Shown here piece by piece: positions 34,826-47,485 of a stretch of DNA of 64,000 nt (position 1 is its first letter; each line of letters starts with the position of its first letter). Source of the stretch: Prosopocoilus inquinatus (taxonomy: Eukaryota; Arthropoda; Insecta; Coleoptera; Lucanidae). Below the pieces are notes generated by a model that ran no database searches, was not told the origin of the DNA, and was given only the letters and a program-made list of their open reading frames with translations. Both the position numbers and the translations under genes were made by a program. The stretch spans positions 20,000,001 to 20,064,000 of the forward strand of contig CM069870.1 of NCBI GenBank assembly GCA_036172665.1, given 5' to 3'.

Positions 34826-36526
34826 GATTCTTTGTCGGCAATGTCGCCAACTTGTTAATAAAATGTACCCAAAAAGCGCAATTTTTTTTTAATCTATATA
34901 ACACGTTAGGTACTTTGTGTGAAAAAAAATTGTTAAAAACATTGTTATATTTAGGCAATCTTATTTACCTTAACTCACTTTCTGTCCATTGGCATAGAAA
35001 TTCATCAGAAGGAAACGGAAGAAATATTAATCAAATAACAAGGATATACAAAGAATAAGACAAAAAAATAAAAAAATCTCCGTTTTGGGATATGAAAAAT
35101 CGGAATAAAATATTTTTAAAAAGTCGCAAAGAAATCAGAAGCAAAAGAGAAATCAAAGAAACAAAGAACAAAATACAAAGCATGAAGTGAATAGAAAAAG
35201 ACAGAAGATTGACAACAACGGCCCGAATGAAAAACAAGTTTTCCGGACGAATTCTTAAGAAAGTCAATAATACGATAAAAACAAAACAACAAAACAAATT
35301 AACAACGAAATGCATTGCGTAAATCGAAAGAAGATCACAACTGAGAGAAACACAAAACAAATGAAAAACGACGAAAAAAGACGAACTACAAAAAAGCATT
35401 AAAAAAATCAACTCGATAAGAAAAGCAAAAGAGAAACACTTAACACGGAAGCAAAAAGAAAAAAGAGACAAAAGAGAGAGAGAAAAGAGACGAGAAGAAC
35501 AAAAAACAATCGAATCTCCAGACGATAAAAAAAACTGGTAGTAAACAAAAGGAAACAAAAGCGTCAATCATTAACAAAATATGAAAAATAAATTTGATAA
35601 AAATAAACAAAAGAGAAATACGAAAGCAAAGACGAATTTAAAGAAACCGGTATTAAGATGAACAAAAAACAAATGAAAATCGACGGTAGTTAATAGTTAA
35701 TAAATAAATAGAAAAAAAACTCATAGGAAACAAAGGAGAATTGTAAAAAAGAGTCAGCAAAATACATAAACCAATTCGATTAAAAAGAAGAAAAATACGA
35801 AAAATAGAAAAACAAAAGAAGAATGGACAGACGAAACAAAAGACAACAAAAGCGTCGATCGTCAACAAAATGTGAAATACAAATTTGATTAAAATAAACA
35901 AAAAATTAATACGAAAGCATAAAATTAATTTAAAGAAACCGATATCAAGATGAACAAAAAACAAATGAAAAGCGACGATAGTTGTAAAAAAATAAATGGA
36001 AAACAAACTTGTAGGAAACAAAGGAGAACTGTAAAAGGGAGTCAGCAAAATACGAAAACCAATTCGATTAAAAAGAAGAAAAATGCGAAAAACAGAAAAG
36101 AAGAATGAACAGACAAAAGATTCTCCTGCTGAAAACTTTTGCAAGCCATGAAACAGGCAGGAAACAAAAGAACAAAATGAAACAAACGAATCCTGAATAA
36201 AATGCAAAACAGTGATTCCTGAAAACAAAATGAAAATAAAGAAAAGATAAAAGAAAATAGAGTAGCGTCATGGACAGTCATTATTGATCATTATCACATT
36301 GTATATTTTTTATTTGCATCAGCTCTGAGGTTTTGAATTTTTGGTCGGTGGTGTACGTCGGTGGTGTACTGTTATTCTTAGATTATTTTAGATTTAGAAT
36401 TTTGTTAAATGTCGTTGTGTAAAGACAACAACAAAAGTAGCCCAAATAGGGCACCAGGCGACATATAAGGCTTTTAAATGCCAAACGCGTCTTAACTGTA
36501 GCCCATATTGAATTAAAAAACGGGCC
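34826..36526. repeat. A-rich array with 290 bp tandem units
   Basis: The plus strand is very A-rich. Two units starting AAAAGCGTCRATCRTYAACA at 35559 and 35849 repeat almost completely over 290 bp. Shared markers include CGAAAGCAAAGACGAATTTA-like, GATGAACAAAAAACAAATGA and CCAATTCGATTAAAAAGAAG. The phenylalanine/leucine-rich minus-strand frames (178 and 191 residues) follow from this composition and repetition, so they are not called. Confidence 0.88.
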
Positions 36527-36731
36527 TATCAGACTTAAATATAACGCAGCTTAATTTGTTCGAGACAACGTTAAACTAAATGTACACACAAGTGCCGGTA
36601 TAACTGCGTTACATACAAACATGCATTAAATACCTAACATAATTAAAATAATACGTTAAATTTGGTGAAGGTTATGAGGGTCGCTGGCACGTAGATCCCA
36701 AATGTTACTCAGCTATCACGTAGTGTCGCCA
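36527..36731 (+). repeat. right member of the direct repeat pair (uninterrupted copy)
   Basis: It matches 34413-34825 except for the 222 bp insertion there. It differs from the left copy at scattered positions, so the duplication is not recent. Confidence 0.85.
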
Positions 36732-37190
36732 CCTTAAATCTGCACGTCAAGTTTCGTGTGTGTCGATGGTTGTCAACTGCCGGACGTCCGTGACCTCACC
36801 GATGCCCTCACGTATTCGACTTTCGTTACACTTGATTCGCCTCTGAAGTGATGAAAATGTATCGGCGAAATATAACAGAGCCAGAAGAAAAGACCAAGCG
36901 GAAACAAAAAGCGGATTCCTCTGTTGAAATAAAGAAATCGTATAAAACGTGGATACCCAAAATGGAGTCTCGAATTACTTTTCCATTTATCGGGACGAGA
37001 ACGGCACACCCGCTCGGTAAAAATTGTTTAAAGCAACTGAGCAGGTTCACAAGACATAAAGAATTTCTTTAAGCACTGCAGTTAAAGTCGTACTTAAACA
37101 GCACCATTTCGGAGAAAGAAAAATTAGAGGAAACTGCAATTGTTTAATATTTTTTGCTTTTGACGATTCGAATTTTTCTATTGCCAAATT
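36732..37190 (+). repeat. dispersed repeat families X and Y, copy at 36.8-37.2 kb
   Basis: AGCGGATTCCTCTGTTGAAA (36909 onward) matches family Y on the opposite strand. TTAAACAGCACCATTTCGGA (37093 onward) matches family X. Both therefore belong to one longer repeat. The lysine-rich 74-residue plus frame at 36848-37072 lies inside it; its function is unrecognised. Confidence 0.6.
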
Positions 37191-39997
37191 TTCTTCTACT
37201 TTTTCATATTACAGTAATTAAAAAAGATTTGAAATCATAGATTTTATTTATTTTTTTATAACGATGATTGCAAATGACATAAATAAACCATTGCTTGTTA
37301 CGGATGCACCGTAACCACAACCTACGTAAGACAAGATAAACGTCACTCCCACAAGCTGCAATAATTTAAAGCTTAGATTAATGATTATATCACTCCAGAA
37401 TTAGACCATTATTAAAAAAAAAAAAGATCAATCTCTAACATCAGGCTTGCAACAATCGTTATTTTACAAAAATTACGACAGGCTAGCCTACATTCTATAA
37501 TGAACTTAACTGCAAACCTTTTACAGTCGACACAATTCATCGCTATCTTAAAGAAGAAGGACTCTGAAATGTAAAATGCGATACAACGGTGTACAGTTAT
37601 TTTGTTATTGCGATTAAGTCAACGGAGAATTCACTAATTAGTAGACCTACATTAACACTTTACTGCTTTATCCCTAAATTTCGCACTGCATGAAGAGAAA
37701 GATGCAGGTCATCATCAAAGTCAAGTCTAATATACGATCTTAAAAAAATCAAGGCTAAAGTGACCATAATTTATATGGGGCGTAGTAAGTAATACCAATA
37801 CCTGTGTAATATCAAATTACATAGTAACCTGCTTTTTTATGTAATTAAATATAAACAAGAAGTTTTTATTTTTTTGCTTGGCACTTGTAAATTCTGTGAG
37901 CAGAATGATAAAATCTGTTGGGCAAGTTTTCTTCCATTATTCGCTCTGCTCGATTAAAATTATGATCTAAATCAAAATGGTAAATTGTTTCCTGCGATTA
38001 AAATAACGCTAGATCATTTTCAAATGAATTATTTATCATATTGTGGTGGTAGTAATAAAGAAAAGAAAGGAAGAATCTCAATGCTGCTGCGGGGTGTGCA
38101 AAGTTTAGTTTCCAACTAAAACTATGAAGGTTTTTTTTAATAACTGCAATTACGGCGTTTGAAGGGAAACACCAAATTGATAACATTAAAAAAAGAGAAT
38201 AGAACGGGTTTCGCGGCCACATTAATAGATAAAAGAGAAAAAATTAACGGAGGCTGTGGCAATCCTTCCAGGCTTGGAACTGTGTGCGTTAATGTATTAA
38301 TACCCCTTAACTGAAAACTAATGTTTGTTTTTTTCTGCTAACTTTTTGATCATTGCTGGTTCCTACATTATAATGAAGAAGTAGATGAACCCATTCACCA
38401 AGATATTAAAAAGATGGAAAAGAGGAGATACCTATCATCAGTGGTGTAACTGGGGTTGCAAAATTCTTACCGACGCCTTCTTTTTTTATCTATGGTGTTT
38501 GCCCAACGGGGTCCTAAGTCATAGACTTGTCAGGACCTCAGGAGCAGGGGAGTGTATTTTTGTGTGTGTGAAGTGTTCCATGGCTTTGTTACTTCCAAAC
38601 CTCCTCGCCGTTGAAGGGGAAGCAGTGTCTAATTGTATCCCCAACACTGAAGGGTATCTGAAGTGTGTAACAACCACCCACGAGAAATATATCGAGCGTG
38701 ATGCGAACCCACGGAGCGTTCTGGCGTAATTATTGCATATTCAAAAGAAATATACACTAGAAAGTAAACCTAAAAATCATTTAACTATTTTATTAAAATC
38801 AGAAATATTAAAATTTAAGGAAACTGTTCCTTTGGCTACTTTTTACTTCCTTCGCTATGCAACGCAAAACTACTCAATTGCTTATGGATTATCCTACTTC
38901 TTAAAAAGCGACAACAGCTGTCAAAATATTAGGTTAAAATGAGAAAATATAAGGGAGAGAAAATATCACGAGAAGTAAAAAGAGGAGCGTTTAGCGCGTT
39001 TCGACCCCCACCGGAAAACAAAGGAAAGGGCCTGCGCCAATCCGTAACCTGCCGTTTCTCAGAAGCCAAGTCGATCGTTCCCTCAAAGACTAATTGTAAG
39101 TTGTATGCAGGAGTTGCGTAACGATGCCCACTCAGTGGAAAAACGGCGTGGGAAAACTCTAAAGGTGTTACGTAAAAGGGCGCCACCCAGCGGTGGCTAA
39201 GCAACCCAATAGTATCGTAGACACAGCCGGGAAAGTGTATCCTTGTTCATCCTCGAAAAGTACAACTCTCCGGGACTCACTTCCTCGTTGATATACTCCT
39301 CCTTCCCCCTCAATTATTGAGCGTTAAGGAAAACAGTGAGTAAGGGGAACCCAATATAAGAAAAAAGAAAAGAATAATGACTGTACCTCCTTTTCGTTAA
39401 ACTTCTCCCAAAGAAATGTGTCCCAAACAGTGTCGTTTTCAAGAAACAAACAAATCATTTACTGAGACAACGCCATCACAAGATTGGGTGATAGTACGAA
39501 CCCCTTATGGGGCGGTCGGCCGTAATTTTATTTGATATGTTCAAAATAACTGAGGCCAAAACGAGGACAAAAAGCGCTTCTACGTGAGTACTCTCGTGTC
39601 GGCTTACAAAAACCAATGTGAAAATTTATACGTGTAACAACAAAAACAACCGTTGAGCGTGACGACGCATCAAACAAAATCTGAACAAAATTATGTATAT
39701 GAGCCAACAAACAAAACATTGAACACGAAAATAATATATAAATAAAATTGCAAAAAACAAAAAAACGTGAAAAAAATTGACAAAAAAATCTCTATAAAAG
39801 TTAACGTAATAACAAAATACATAACAAAAGAGACGGCATTGACATTAGGAGAAATAACGATCTCGAAATAATAAAGCGTGATAAATAAAACTTTTAATTA
39901 TTTCATTATTGTATTAATTGCATTTGACAATCTAGTACACCAACAGAAACTTCGAATTGACAATCTACAGCATCAACAGAAATTTTGAATTTGTCAA
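37191..39997. other. intergenic, no gene recognised
   Basis: At 38438 the string CAGTGGTGTAACTGGGG resembles a hAT terminal repeat, but no partner end or target duplication was found. The 114-residue frame from 38385 that runs over it is not called. Two opposite frames around 38940-39200 in a GC-balanced patch are also unassigned. Confidence 0.35.
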
Positions 39998-40849
39998 TCT
40001 ACCACCAGCGGCGGCTCGTGACGATTTACTGCGGGTGGGCAACAACTGCAAAAGGGAAAGTGGGTGCGTTTTCCGAATAAATTTGTTTTTCGGGACTTGT
40101 AATTTTTGAACTAAATTTAAGCGTGAGATTTTACTCATCTTTCCAATGCCTTTTACCAAAAGAACAATCGACCAACGCGTTCTTCACTTACAATCAAAAT
40201 TCAAAAGCGCCGCCTTTTTCATTTTCTCAATTAACCAGTCTCTCCCTCCCTTCGCGATCGTGCTTGTAATTTTTTAATTCAATTTAAGCGGGGGATTTAC
40301 AGAGCTTTTTCTCGGCTTTCCAACATCCAAAACAATCGACGAACACGTTCTCGAGATACAATCAAAATTCAAAAGCAATGCGTATTTGCTCAATTAACTG
40401 AACGTCTCTCTCTCCTCTCGCGATTGCGCTTGTTATTTTAGAATTCAATTTAAGCACGGAATTTACTGAGCTTTTTCTAAACTTTCCAACGCCGTTTACT
40501 AAAAAACAATCGGCGAACACATTTTTGAGTTACAATCAAGATTCAAAAGCGACACGTTTTTCTTTGCTCAATGAAATGAATGTCTCTCCCTCCCCTCGCG
40601 ATCGCACTTGTAATTTTTGAATTCAAGTTAAATGGGGGAATCACAGAGCTTTTTTCTCAGCTTCCCAACGCCTTGCACCAAAAACCAATCGACGAATCGT
40701 CAACAACTGCAAAAGGAAAAGTGGGTGCATTTTCCAAAAAAAAATTGTTTTTCGGGGTTGCCCGGACGAGGAACCGAAACGTGTAACTTCATAGGACAGG
40801 GGGGGCATGCCCACCTTGCCCATCCCGACGAGCCGCCAGTGTCTACCAC
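39998..40849. mobile_element. hAT-like non-autonomous element (836 bp) with perfect 8 bp target duplications
   Basis: The element spans 40006-40841. The left end is CAGCGGCGGCTCGT and the right end, on the minus strand, is CACTGGCGGCTCGT. Immediately outside, TCTACCAC occurs at 39998-40005 and again at 40842-40849. This exact 8 bp duplication is the hallmark of hAT transposition. The interior is made of tandem ~170 bp units rather than a transposase gene, so mobility would depend on an enzyme supplied elsewhere. Confidence 0.9.
40119..40680. repeat. tandem ~170 bp units inside the 836 bp element
   Basis: Successive units begin at about 40119, 40287, 40453 and 40629 (AAGCGGGGGATTTACAGAGC and variants). 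Each contains CTTTCCAACGCC, CAATCGACGAACACG and TCTCYCTCCCYTCGCGA boxes. A separate pair of matching blocks (CAACAACTGCAAAAGG) lies at 40039 and 40701, near the two ends. Confidence 0.92.
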
Positions 40850-43800
40850 CCCAATAGAAATTTTAAATTTGAATATCCGCTATACCAATATAAACATTGA
40901 AAGTGTTGCCAACCTAATAAAATAAATTTCAATCATTTATAGCCACTCGGTACTTGTGCCTCACTTATGTTCGAATTATTTGCTAAAAGCATTAACATTT
41001 AATTCAATTCTCATTTCTGTAAACGGATTTTGTAGAAGTTCACAAACGTATTAGCTTAGGAATCACCTGCATATTTGCTTGTTAACAAAAATTTTAATTT
41101 TTTGGCTTTGAACAGGGTTTAGAACGGGCGCCTTAGCGTCGAGTTTCTTTGCAACTTCTGCTACCCCTATAACTACGCCAATGGGAATCAGAGGGGATGG
41201 AATGAAAATGGCTGCCGTTGGATGTTGAAGAGAGACAATAAATAAGGAGGATCCATAAGGAACTCAATAAAATAAAACTGGATATTTTTTTCTATTTTTT
41301 TTTACAGAATAGTTATGAAAGTATTCGGGAAAATCATTAACCAAAAGATGCTTTTAATAAGGAAAACAAAGACCTGTCATTAATGTTATTCAGTATAACT
41401 TGTTCTATTCGCTTCATCTATGTTATTTGTTAAGTTTATTATTGTTTATACATTACGTTAAATTTACGGAAGCATCACAAATCTCACAAAAAAAAAACCT
41501 TCACAACACTTTCGTTAGATGTCAGCCCCTCCGTGATTTTCTTTTAGATTTTCTGGAATTAGAATAACTTACACATAATATACAGGATGTTAACGAACAT
41601 AATGGTAATAATTATATCTACTACGTAGAGAGCATCAAAACATTACAACTGTTGCATAATTTTTCTCAATTTAAGTTGAACGTTATTATTATCCAATGGC
41701 GTAGATTCAAGCTATTATTCAGAAACGAAAAATTTTTGTATGTTAAATAATTTAAGTTAAATCCTGATATTTTTATGCCGCCTGGGCATGATAAAATTAT
41801 TGCCTTCATAATCAATAACATCCTAACTTTTAGGTTTCGCGACCCCCTTATGAGCATTGTTATGGCTCACGCCCCCCCTCCCCCCGCCCCATAGTATCAT
41901 GAGCTTGAACACTGATGTTAAACGACTATCAAATACTTTTATGACTCGTCATTTTTTTTTCTAAAACTTAACATGGGAATATTTACATTGTATGTTCAAA
42001 GTTAAAAAAAAAGAACTCACGATATATGAACAGTCGCCAGCTTGAAATTTTGGCCGTTACTGTCAATCAAACCATCAAAACGTCCAGAAATTAGAAATTT
42101 TCATTTGTGTTTTACCAAGAAAGTGTCAAGTATTTAAGAGACTATTACTGGCATTTAAAATAAGACACAAATCTCGTTAATTTTAATAATGCAAACCTTT
42201 CACAATTAATGACGATCAAAATTTATTGCTCGCTACTTTATGTACATGCAATCGCTTCTAAAAAATAATATGATAAATTAGTTGCAATTTGCGTTTAACT
42301 TTTTTAAATTTATTCTGCTGCGCCCCCCTTTAAAGACTTACGCGCCCCACAGTTTGGGAAAGGCTGTCGTAGGTAATAAGTAAAAGAAAATTTTAATAGA
42401 AAAGAAGACGCACCTACACGTACTTACGCATCGCAAGGAATTTAAGGAATTTTGTTCTGAACTTCCCTGTGTATAAATATCTAATTAACGATTCTAATGA
42501 ATCGATCGAAAGTTCTGGATGTATCAGTTGCGTATATTCAGATAATTAGAAAGAAAACGACGCAAAAGAACGAAGAGATTATAAAACAGCCCAAAAAAGA
42601 AGACGTGAGTGGAACGCGTTCGCCGATAAACTGAAAGAAGATCAAGAAGTGAAAGTAGAATTACTACCAATGGAAAGAGGAAAAGAACCAAAATAAACTG
42701 AATTCCAAGAAGCAGTAAACGAAGAAGAGTAAACCAGAAAACATAATCCTCAGTTTGTAATTGCTTACGTGAGGTTGTATGTTCACATGAGGATAAGGCA
42801 TAATAATTAAAAAAATGCGAGTTTGTCGAAGTAAGAAATAAATAAGTAGGCAGTTTGAACTGTACAGTTTTATCGCAAATGATCGCAAACATCGAGTGAA
42901 GTAATGACATGATTTTAGACTTATGTCAGTAAATAAGGTGATTTAAAAACAGAAACCAATTTGTATAGTGGATACATATAAGGCGGAAGACGACAAGTAA
43001 CGTTTGCTGAACTAAAAATATCCCATCTCTGCTTCGAACAAATTCCCAAAGCATAGTTAAACTCAAACAAAAAAAAAGCATGTTTGTGAGCAACATATTT
43101 CGGAGATGAAAAATGTGACGATGTCATAGTTTTTTCTTTTCTTTTTTCTTTCTTAATTGGTTCTGAGAAGTTATGACGACACGCTTTTTGCCCACCCGCC
43201 TTGATTAGAAGAACATGGCGAGAAGAGGCGCAGGAGCAAGGCTATTAGATGTCCTTGCAGTAACCTGGGTTTGCGCGGTCAGGAACTGGTTCAATTAACT
43301 TAGGTTATTGGTCGTCGGCTCGGATAAAATTAAAAGTCTTGTTTTACTGTTACGAAACCTTTCTCCTCGCCGCTGCCACCTCTAATAATAATAACAACAA
43401 CAAAACAGTGGAAACCGAAGAGTTCTGTGCGCCTTTATCTAATCATAATCATATGGATTCTGACTTAATTGCTTGCTCTCCGATGCTAATTTTAATTATA
43501 GTTTTTGAAGTACGAGTACAAAATCTGTATTCTTACTTGCACTTAAATGTAACTATTATCAGAGGAAAGTAGGGCTAGTAAAATCATAAAGTTTTTGTCT
43601 GTCGTGCAAATTAGCAAAAATGAATACCTAATTGATATCATTCATAAAAAAATAGAAAAATCACTGTCGTAGGTATTTTAATTTAAGTATACACAGATAT
43701 ACAGGGTTCCCAAGAATGCACATAAAACTTCAATTCATAAGCAACCCAGTTTAATAGATAGTTAAACTTAGCAAAGGTTGCGAGTGTACAATAGTTGGAA

Positions 43801-43969
43801 GTGTAAAGTGATTTTGACGGGATAGTCCCCATTTTTTTAATCTATTAATTAAAATCCGTTTTATGTTATTCTATTTAATTTTGTGTATAGTATGGAAAGA
43901 CAGCGCCCTCTTTGAAAACTTTTAATTCCATTAAAAACAATTAGTTGTTAAAAAATACTCCATTTTTTT
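40850..43969. other. intergenic with scattered transposon-end-like strings
   Basis: No gene is recognised. Candidate hAT-like ends are CCTATAACTACGCCAATG (near 41168-41185), CAATGGCGTAG (near 41695) and GCGCCCCACAGTTTGGGAAA (near 42342-42361), but none could be paired with confidence. The 128-residue minus frame at 42524-42910 lies in A-rich plus-strand sequence and looks like a composition artefact. Confidence 0.35.
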
Positions 43970-45140
43970 AAATACAAAGGTACAAGACAAAACTGTTGAT
44001 GAGTAGCGATGAAAAATTAAAATTATTATTAAAATTAAAATACTTTACCTTTTGGACAAGAGATGGCGCTCTTAATATGTACCTGACTAGTACCTGATAG
44101 AGTTCCTGATAGTACCTGACACACTCCATACTTGTTCATTGCCTTTTGGAGGAATTAATAAACTAAACTAATGATTTCTGTCGCGCTTTGGATTAGGGCA
44201 ACTTTCATTATTAGAATATGAGGATAAATGAACGAACAGATGGCGCTCTAAATAAACGCAGCTGATACTAGTGAAAAATCACTGATTGTTGTGTTGGATA
44301 AACAACGTAGTAAACAAGATAGACAGTTAACTATAAAACAGAGAATTAGAGACTGTAAACTGTAGAATTAAATGAATAAATTAAAAAATAATAATAATAA
44401 TTCACTGTTAAAATAGGTACGTTTATTTTCCTTAACATATTAATGATTTTCCAGGTTCTCCCTGGCTTTGCATCAGAAAAACTCGTAAAAAAAACTCTAA
44501 ACGTTGTTAAGCAACTAATTTCGAAATTGAATTTTCCAATTCTCACCGATTTTAAGAAAGGCACTTAAAAAACGCACAAAAATAGTTACTAATTAATTTT
44601 ATACCTGTATTTAATGGACAAAATTATTGAATTACGTTTAAAAACTACAAGCAATTAATTTCGGAACATACCAATTCGTTAAAAAAATAAACCTTTTCGA
44701 GACCCAAGAAACTTAGATACAGGCAACCTGGTAAGCACGGCCGTTTATATGGCTGCCTATGAAGAAGGAATAAAAAAAATTTCTTTTGTTAAAAAAAGTG
44801 ATAAACCTTTTCAGAATTCACTGAGACAATGTCAGATACACATTTTGCTAATTTAAATATATTAAGCGATTTTTTAAGACAATGGTACAAGAAAAAGCTG
44901 TTGATGGGCAGGTACGTAGCGATGAAATATTAAAATAGTTTGGCTTTTTGCCAAGACATGGCGCTCTTAATGATATCTGTCTTTTCTGCCGGGCTTTGGA
45001 TCCTGGTTTCAATTTAATTTTGAAAACAAAAAGTTTTACTGATAGCATCAAGACGAAATTGCGTTTTTGAAGCACCATTAGGGCAACTTTCATTTTTAGA
45101 ATGTGAAGATAAGTGAACGAACAGATGGCGCTCTAAATAA
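43970..45140. repeat. segmental tandem duplication, ~890-905 bp offset
   Basis: Blocks at 43979 (GTACAAGACAAAACTGTTGA) and 44884, and at 44192 (ATTAGGGCAACTTTCATTAT) and 45077, recur in the same order. Both copies carry AGATGGCGCTCTTAA-like and CAGATGGCGCTCTAAATAA boxes. The same GCGCCATCTGT theme appears inside the 29-30.5 kb hAT-like element, suggesting a shared repeat family. No coding function is seen. Confidence 0.8.
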
Positions 45141-45964
45141 TTCACTACGATGCGTTTAGTTTTCAAGTTTCAATTACCTTTAAACACTGCAAAGGCAAAA
45201 GTTATTACTGAGAGTGTCAACGTTAACGCCATTTGAAATTACAAAAAAAATAGCTTTCATTTTCGGTCAAGAGAAGGCTCCCTTCATCTATCCCTTCACA
45301 ACTTTTAGATTTTCAAGTGAAATAATTTTCGGAGTCAAAATTAATACGTGCATCTATTTATTTGACACAACACAAGTCAAGTACAACTTTTTGACAATCA
45401 ACCATCAACGATGACCAAAATTTATTGCTCACGGCTGTACTTGCATATAGGTATTTCACGTATCTTTCTTGTAATAAAAAAATTATAAGCTCGAAATCTT
45501 ATTTCTGATATTAGATTAAATTAGTTTTCACTATGGGATAATAGATGGTACTTCAAACAATTTAATATTAAAGTCCCTAGATCTATCAAAGTACCGCAAT
45601 TTGCAGTTAGTTTTAAACTTTGAAGCATAATTGTGTTTTAAACGCAAAAGATTTATGAACACCTATCTAACTTAAATGTGCGTTCCACGATTTCTTGCGT
45701 TTTTGAACTTATCTGCATGCACAAATGGGTAAGAAAAACGGCTCTTGACAAGGTTTCAACTTTCGCCGCATTCACACTCAACAATCAAAATATTATCAAT
45801 CAGGTTCGTTCATTAAGCATAATAAATTAACGTTGGGACTAGGAATCATGATGGAATAGTGTGAGTGGACACCTTCGATATCTAGAAAAGTTGAATAGCG
45901 ACTATAAATTTAAAATTACTACGAATTGAAATTAATCTTCAGGAAAATGTCACATTCACAGGAA
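45141..45964. other. intergenic, no gene recognised
   Basis: No ORF or element end. The GGTACTTTGATAGATCTA box (minus strand near 45578-45595) recurs on the plus strand near 50006, so a small dispersed repeat is present at both places. Confidence 0.4.
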
Positions 45965-46560
45965 TTCCAAAATAATCAAACTAATCGAATGCGGAGGACG
46001 TCAAGGACCGTAGATGTCCAAAAAAAGAGACACAAAGTTTTGCTTCCCTAAGAACAAAAGCCAAATGGTACTTTAAAATTACTTCCAAGGTATCTTTCGA
46101 ATCTTGGTTTAAGTCTTTTACAATACCAAGAAAAGCAATCACAATTTGCAGAATGCGTTTCAACCATTGTCTTTCTCAATTTCACTTGCATAAGATACGT
46201 GTCATTGATTCTCCCTATTGTTCTTGTGGGAGTGTCGGGGACTTAGACCACATTTTATTTCAATAATAATGAATCACATACAAAACTCTAATCAGTTATA
46301 TATCAAGCTTATTAATAGTAAATTGGTTGCACCTTTAAGTGTTCCTTATATTTTATCAAATTTAAATTTAGACAGGATTAAACTAATAATTCTTTTTTTA
46401 ATTCAGTCAAAAATTAACTTATGAATGTTCCTGTTATAATTTTTAAACTAAAATGTTTAATATAAAGTGGATGAAAACAAATAACAGTCATACCAAATTA
46501 AGTGTCTGGCCCATGGTTTTATAACCAATTGCCATAAGAAGAAGAAGAAGAAGAAGAATC
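45965..46560 (+). pseudogene. 5'-truncated LINE 3' end with (GAA)n tail
   Basis: The plus frame from about 46024 gives an A-K-W-Y-F-K-I stretch. It then gives I-C-R-M-R-F-N-H-C-L-S-Q-F-H-L-H-K-I, followed by the cysteine/histidine box Y-C-S-C-G-x-V-G-D-L-D-H-I-L-F. This box closes the C-terminal region of many I/R1/Jockey-type LINE ORF2 proteins. A frameshift at about 46264 moves the frame; the tail then runs to a stop at 46424. About 110 bp of 3' UTR follow and end in GAAGAAGAA repeats (46538-46558), a plausible simple-repeat 3' tail. The RT domain is missing, so this is a 5'-truncated, dead insertion. Confidence 0.85.
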
Positions 46561-46885
46561 TAAACGTCAGTGATTTGTCGGGACAGGTGACCTATACCTA
46601 TAACCTCTAACCAGCAATAGTAAAATAAATTTAAATTTAAAAACGCCGTTTTTTATCCCCGACATTGTTGATTCCGGTACCGATTTTTCTATGATTGTTA
46701 CTTCTGTTTCCACTAATGAGCTGATACCGCTTTCTGCGGTACAGCGTATGTCTCAAAAGAAGCATTACACGCTGAGGAATCCCATAAAACTGAAAAAATA
46801 GCACAATAGCAGTTGTAAATAATGTATTTCTTTTTAAGGTCCAAATATAGTCTTTTGCACAAGGTATAATTTCACAATTTATTCA
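46561..46885. other. spacer before the piggyBac element
   Basis: AT-rich sequence without recognisable features. Confidence 0.4.
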
Positions 46886-46889
46886 TTAA

Positions 46890-46905
46890 CCCTCGCCGCC
46901 AGTCT
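46890..46905 (+). repeat. piggyBac left terminal inverted repeat
   Basis: CCCTCGCCGCCAGTCT directly follows the TTAA target site and is matched on the opposite strand at 49471-49486. Confidence 0.9.
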
Positions 46906-47485
46906 GGGGTCTTTCTTGACCCCACGTAAACTAGAATCTATTTTTTTATGTTTATTCCGGGTGTATTGTCTTACACCCCTAGATATGCTTCTATCTAACT
47001 TCATAGAACACTGTCACAATTGTTTTTTTTTTGTTTTTGTTGTAGTAAAACATATTTATGCCACAAAATATGCGTTTGGGGTTAATTTTGACCCCAGGTG
47101 GGTAATACGTAATAAATAGCTACGTTTTTATGAAGTTTGGAATGATGTTTAGCATAAATTTGCAGTTTTTCATGTTTTTACAAGTTGGGGTTTGTTAGTT
47201 AATTGTTGATGTTGAAATTTATTCTTTTGTAATTGGAAATAAGATTCGGTATAAACTTATAGTTATTCCTGTTTCTGCAAGTTGTGATTTGTTCGTTTGA
47301 CTGTTCGTTGTGTGTCGCAGTATGTTTCGTAATTTTGTGTAATATTATGCACAAACACGTAATAATTCATGTTTCTGCAAGTTATAACATGAAACATGCC
47401 AATAGTCAATACTTATAAATGTAGCTCCATGGGAAGCGTTCTCATTCAAAGTTTTACTGAGTGATAAGTGATATGAAAATTTATT

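Noticed and set aside
35031..36228. Two minus-strand frames of 178 and 191 residues, very rich in Phe and Leu, resembling membrane proteins
   Set aside because: The complementary strand is A-rich tandem repeat DNA; the two halves of the longer frame repeat with the 290 bp DNA period, so openness is a composition effect.
38385..38729. 114-residue plus frame
   Set aside because: It crosses a transposon-end-like string and has no family signature; likely chance.
38438..41700. CAGTGGTGTAACTGGGG (38438) and CCTATAACTACGCCAATG (41168) as the two ends of one hAT element
   Set aside because: The ends match only partly and the flanking 8 bp differ (CCTATCAT against GGAATCAG), so they are not a pair.
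41820..42375. GCGACCCCC-type and CCCACAGTTTGGGAAA strings as a short hAT element
   Set aside because: The right end looks plausible, but no left end with matching termini or duplication could be located.
42524..42910. 128-residue minus frame with hydrophobic runs
   Set aside because: Lies opposite A-rich sequence; composition explains it.
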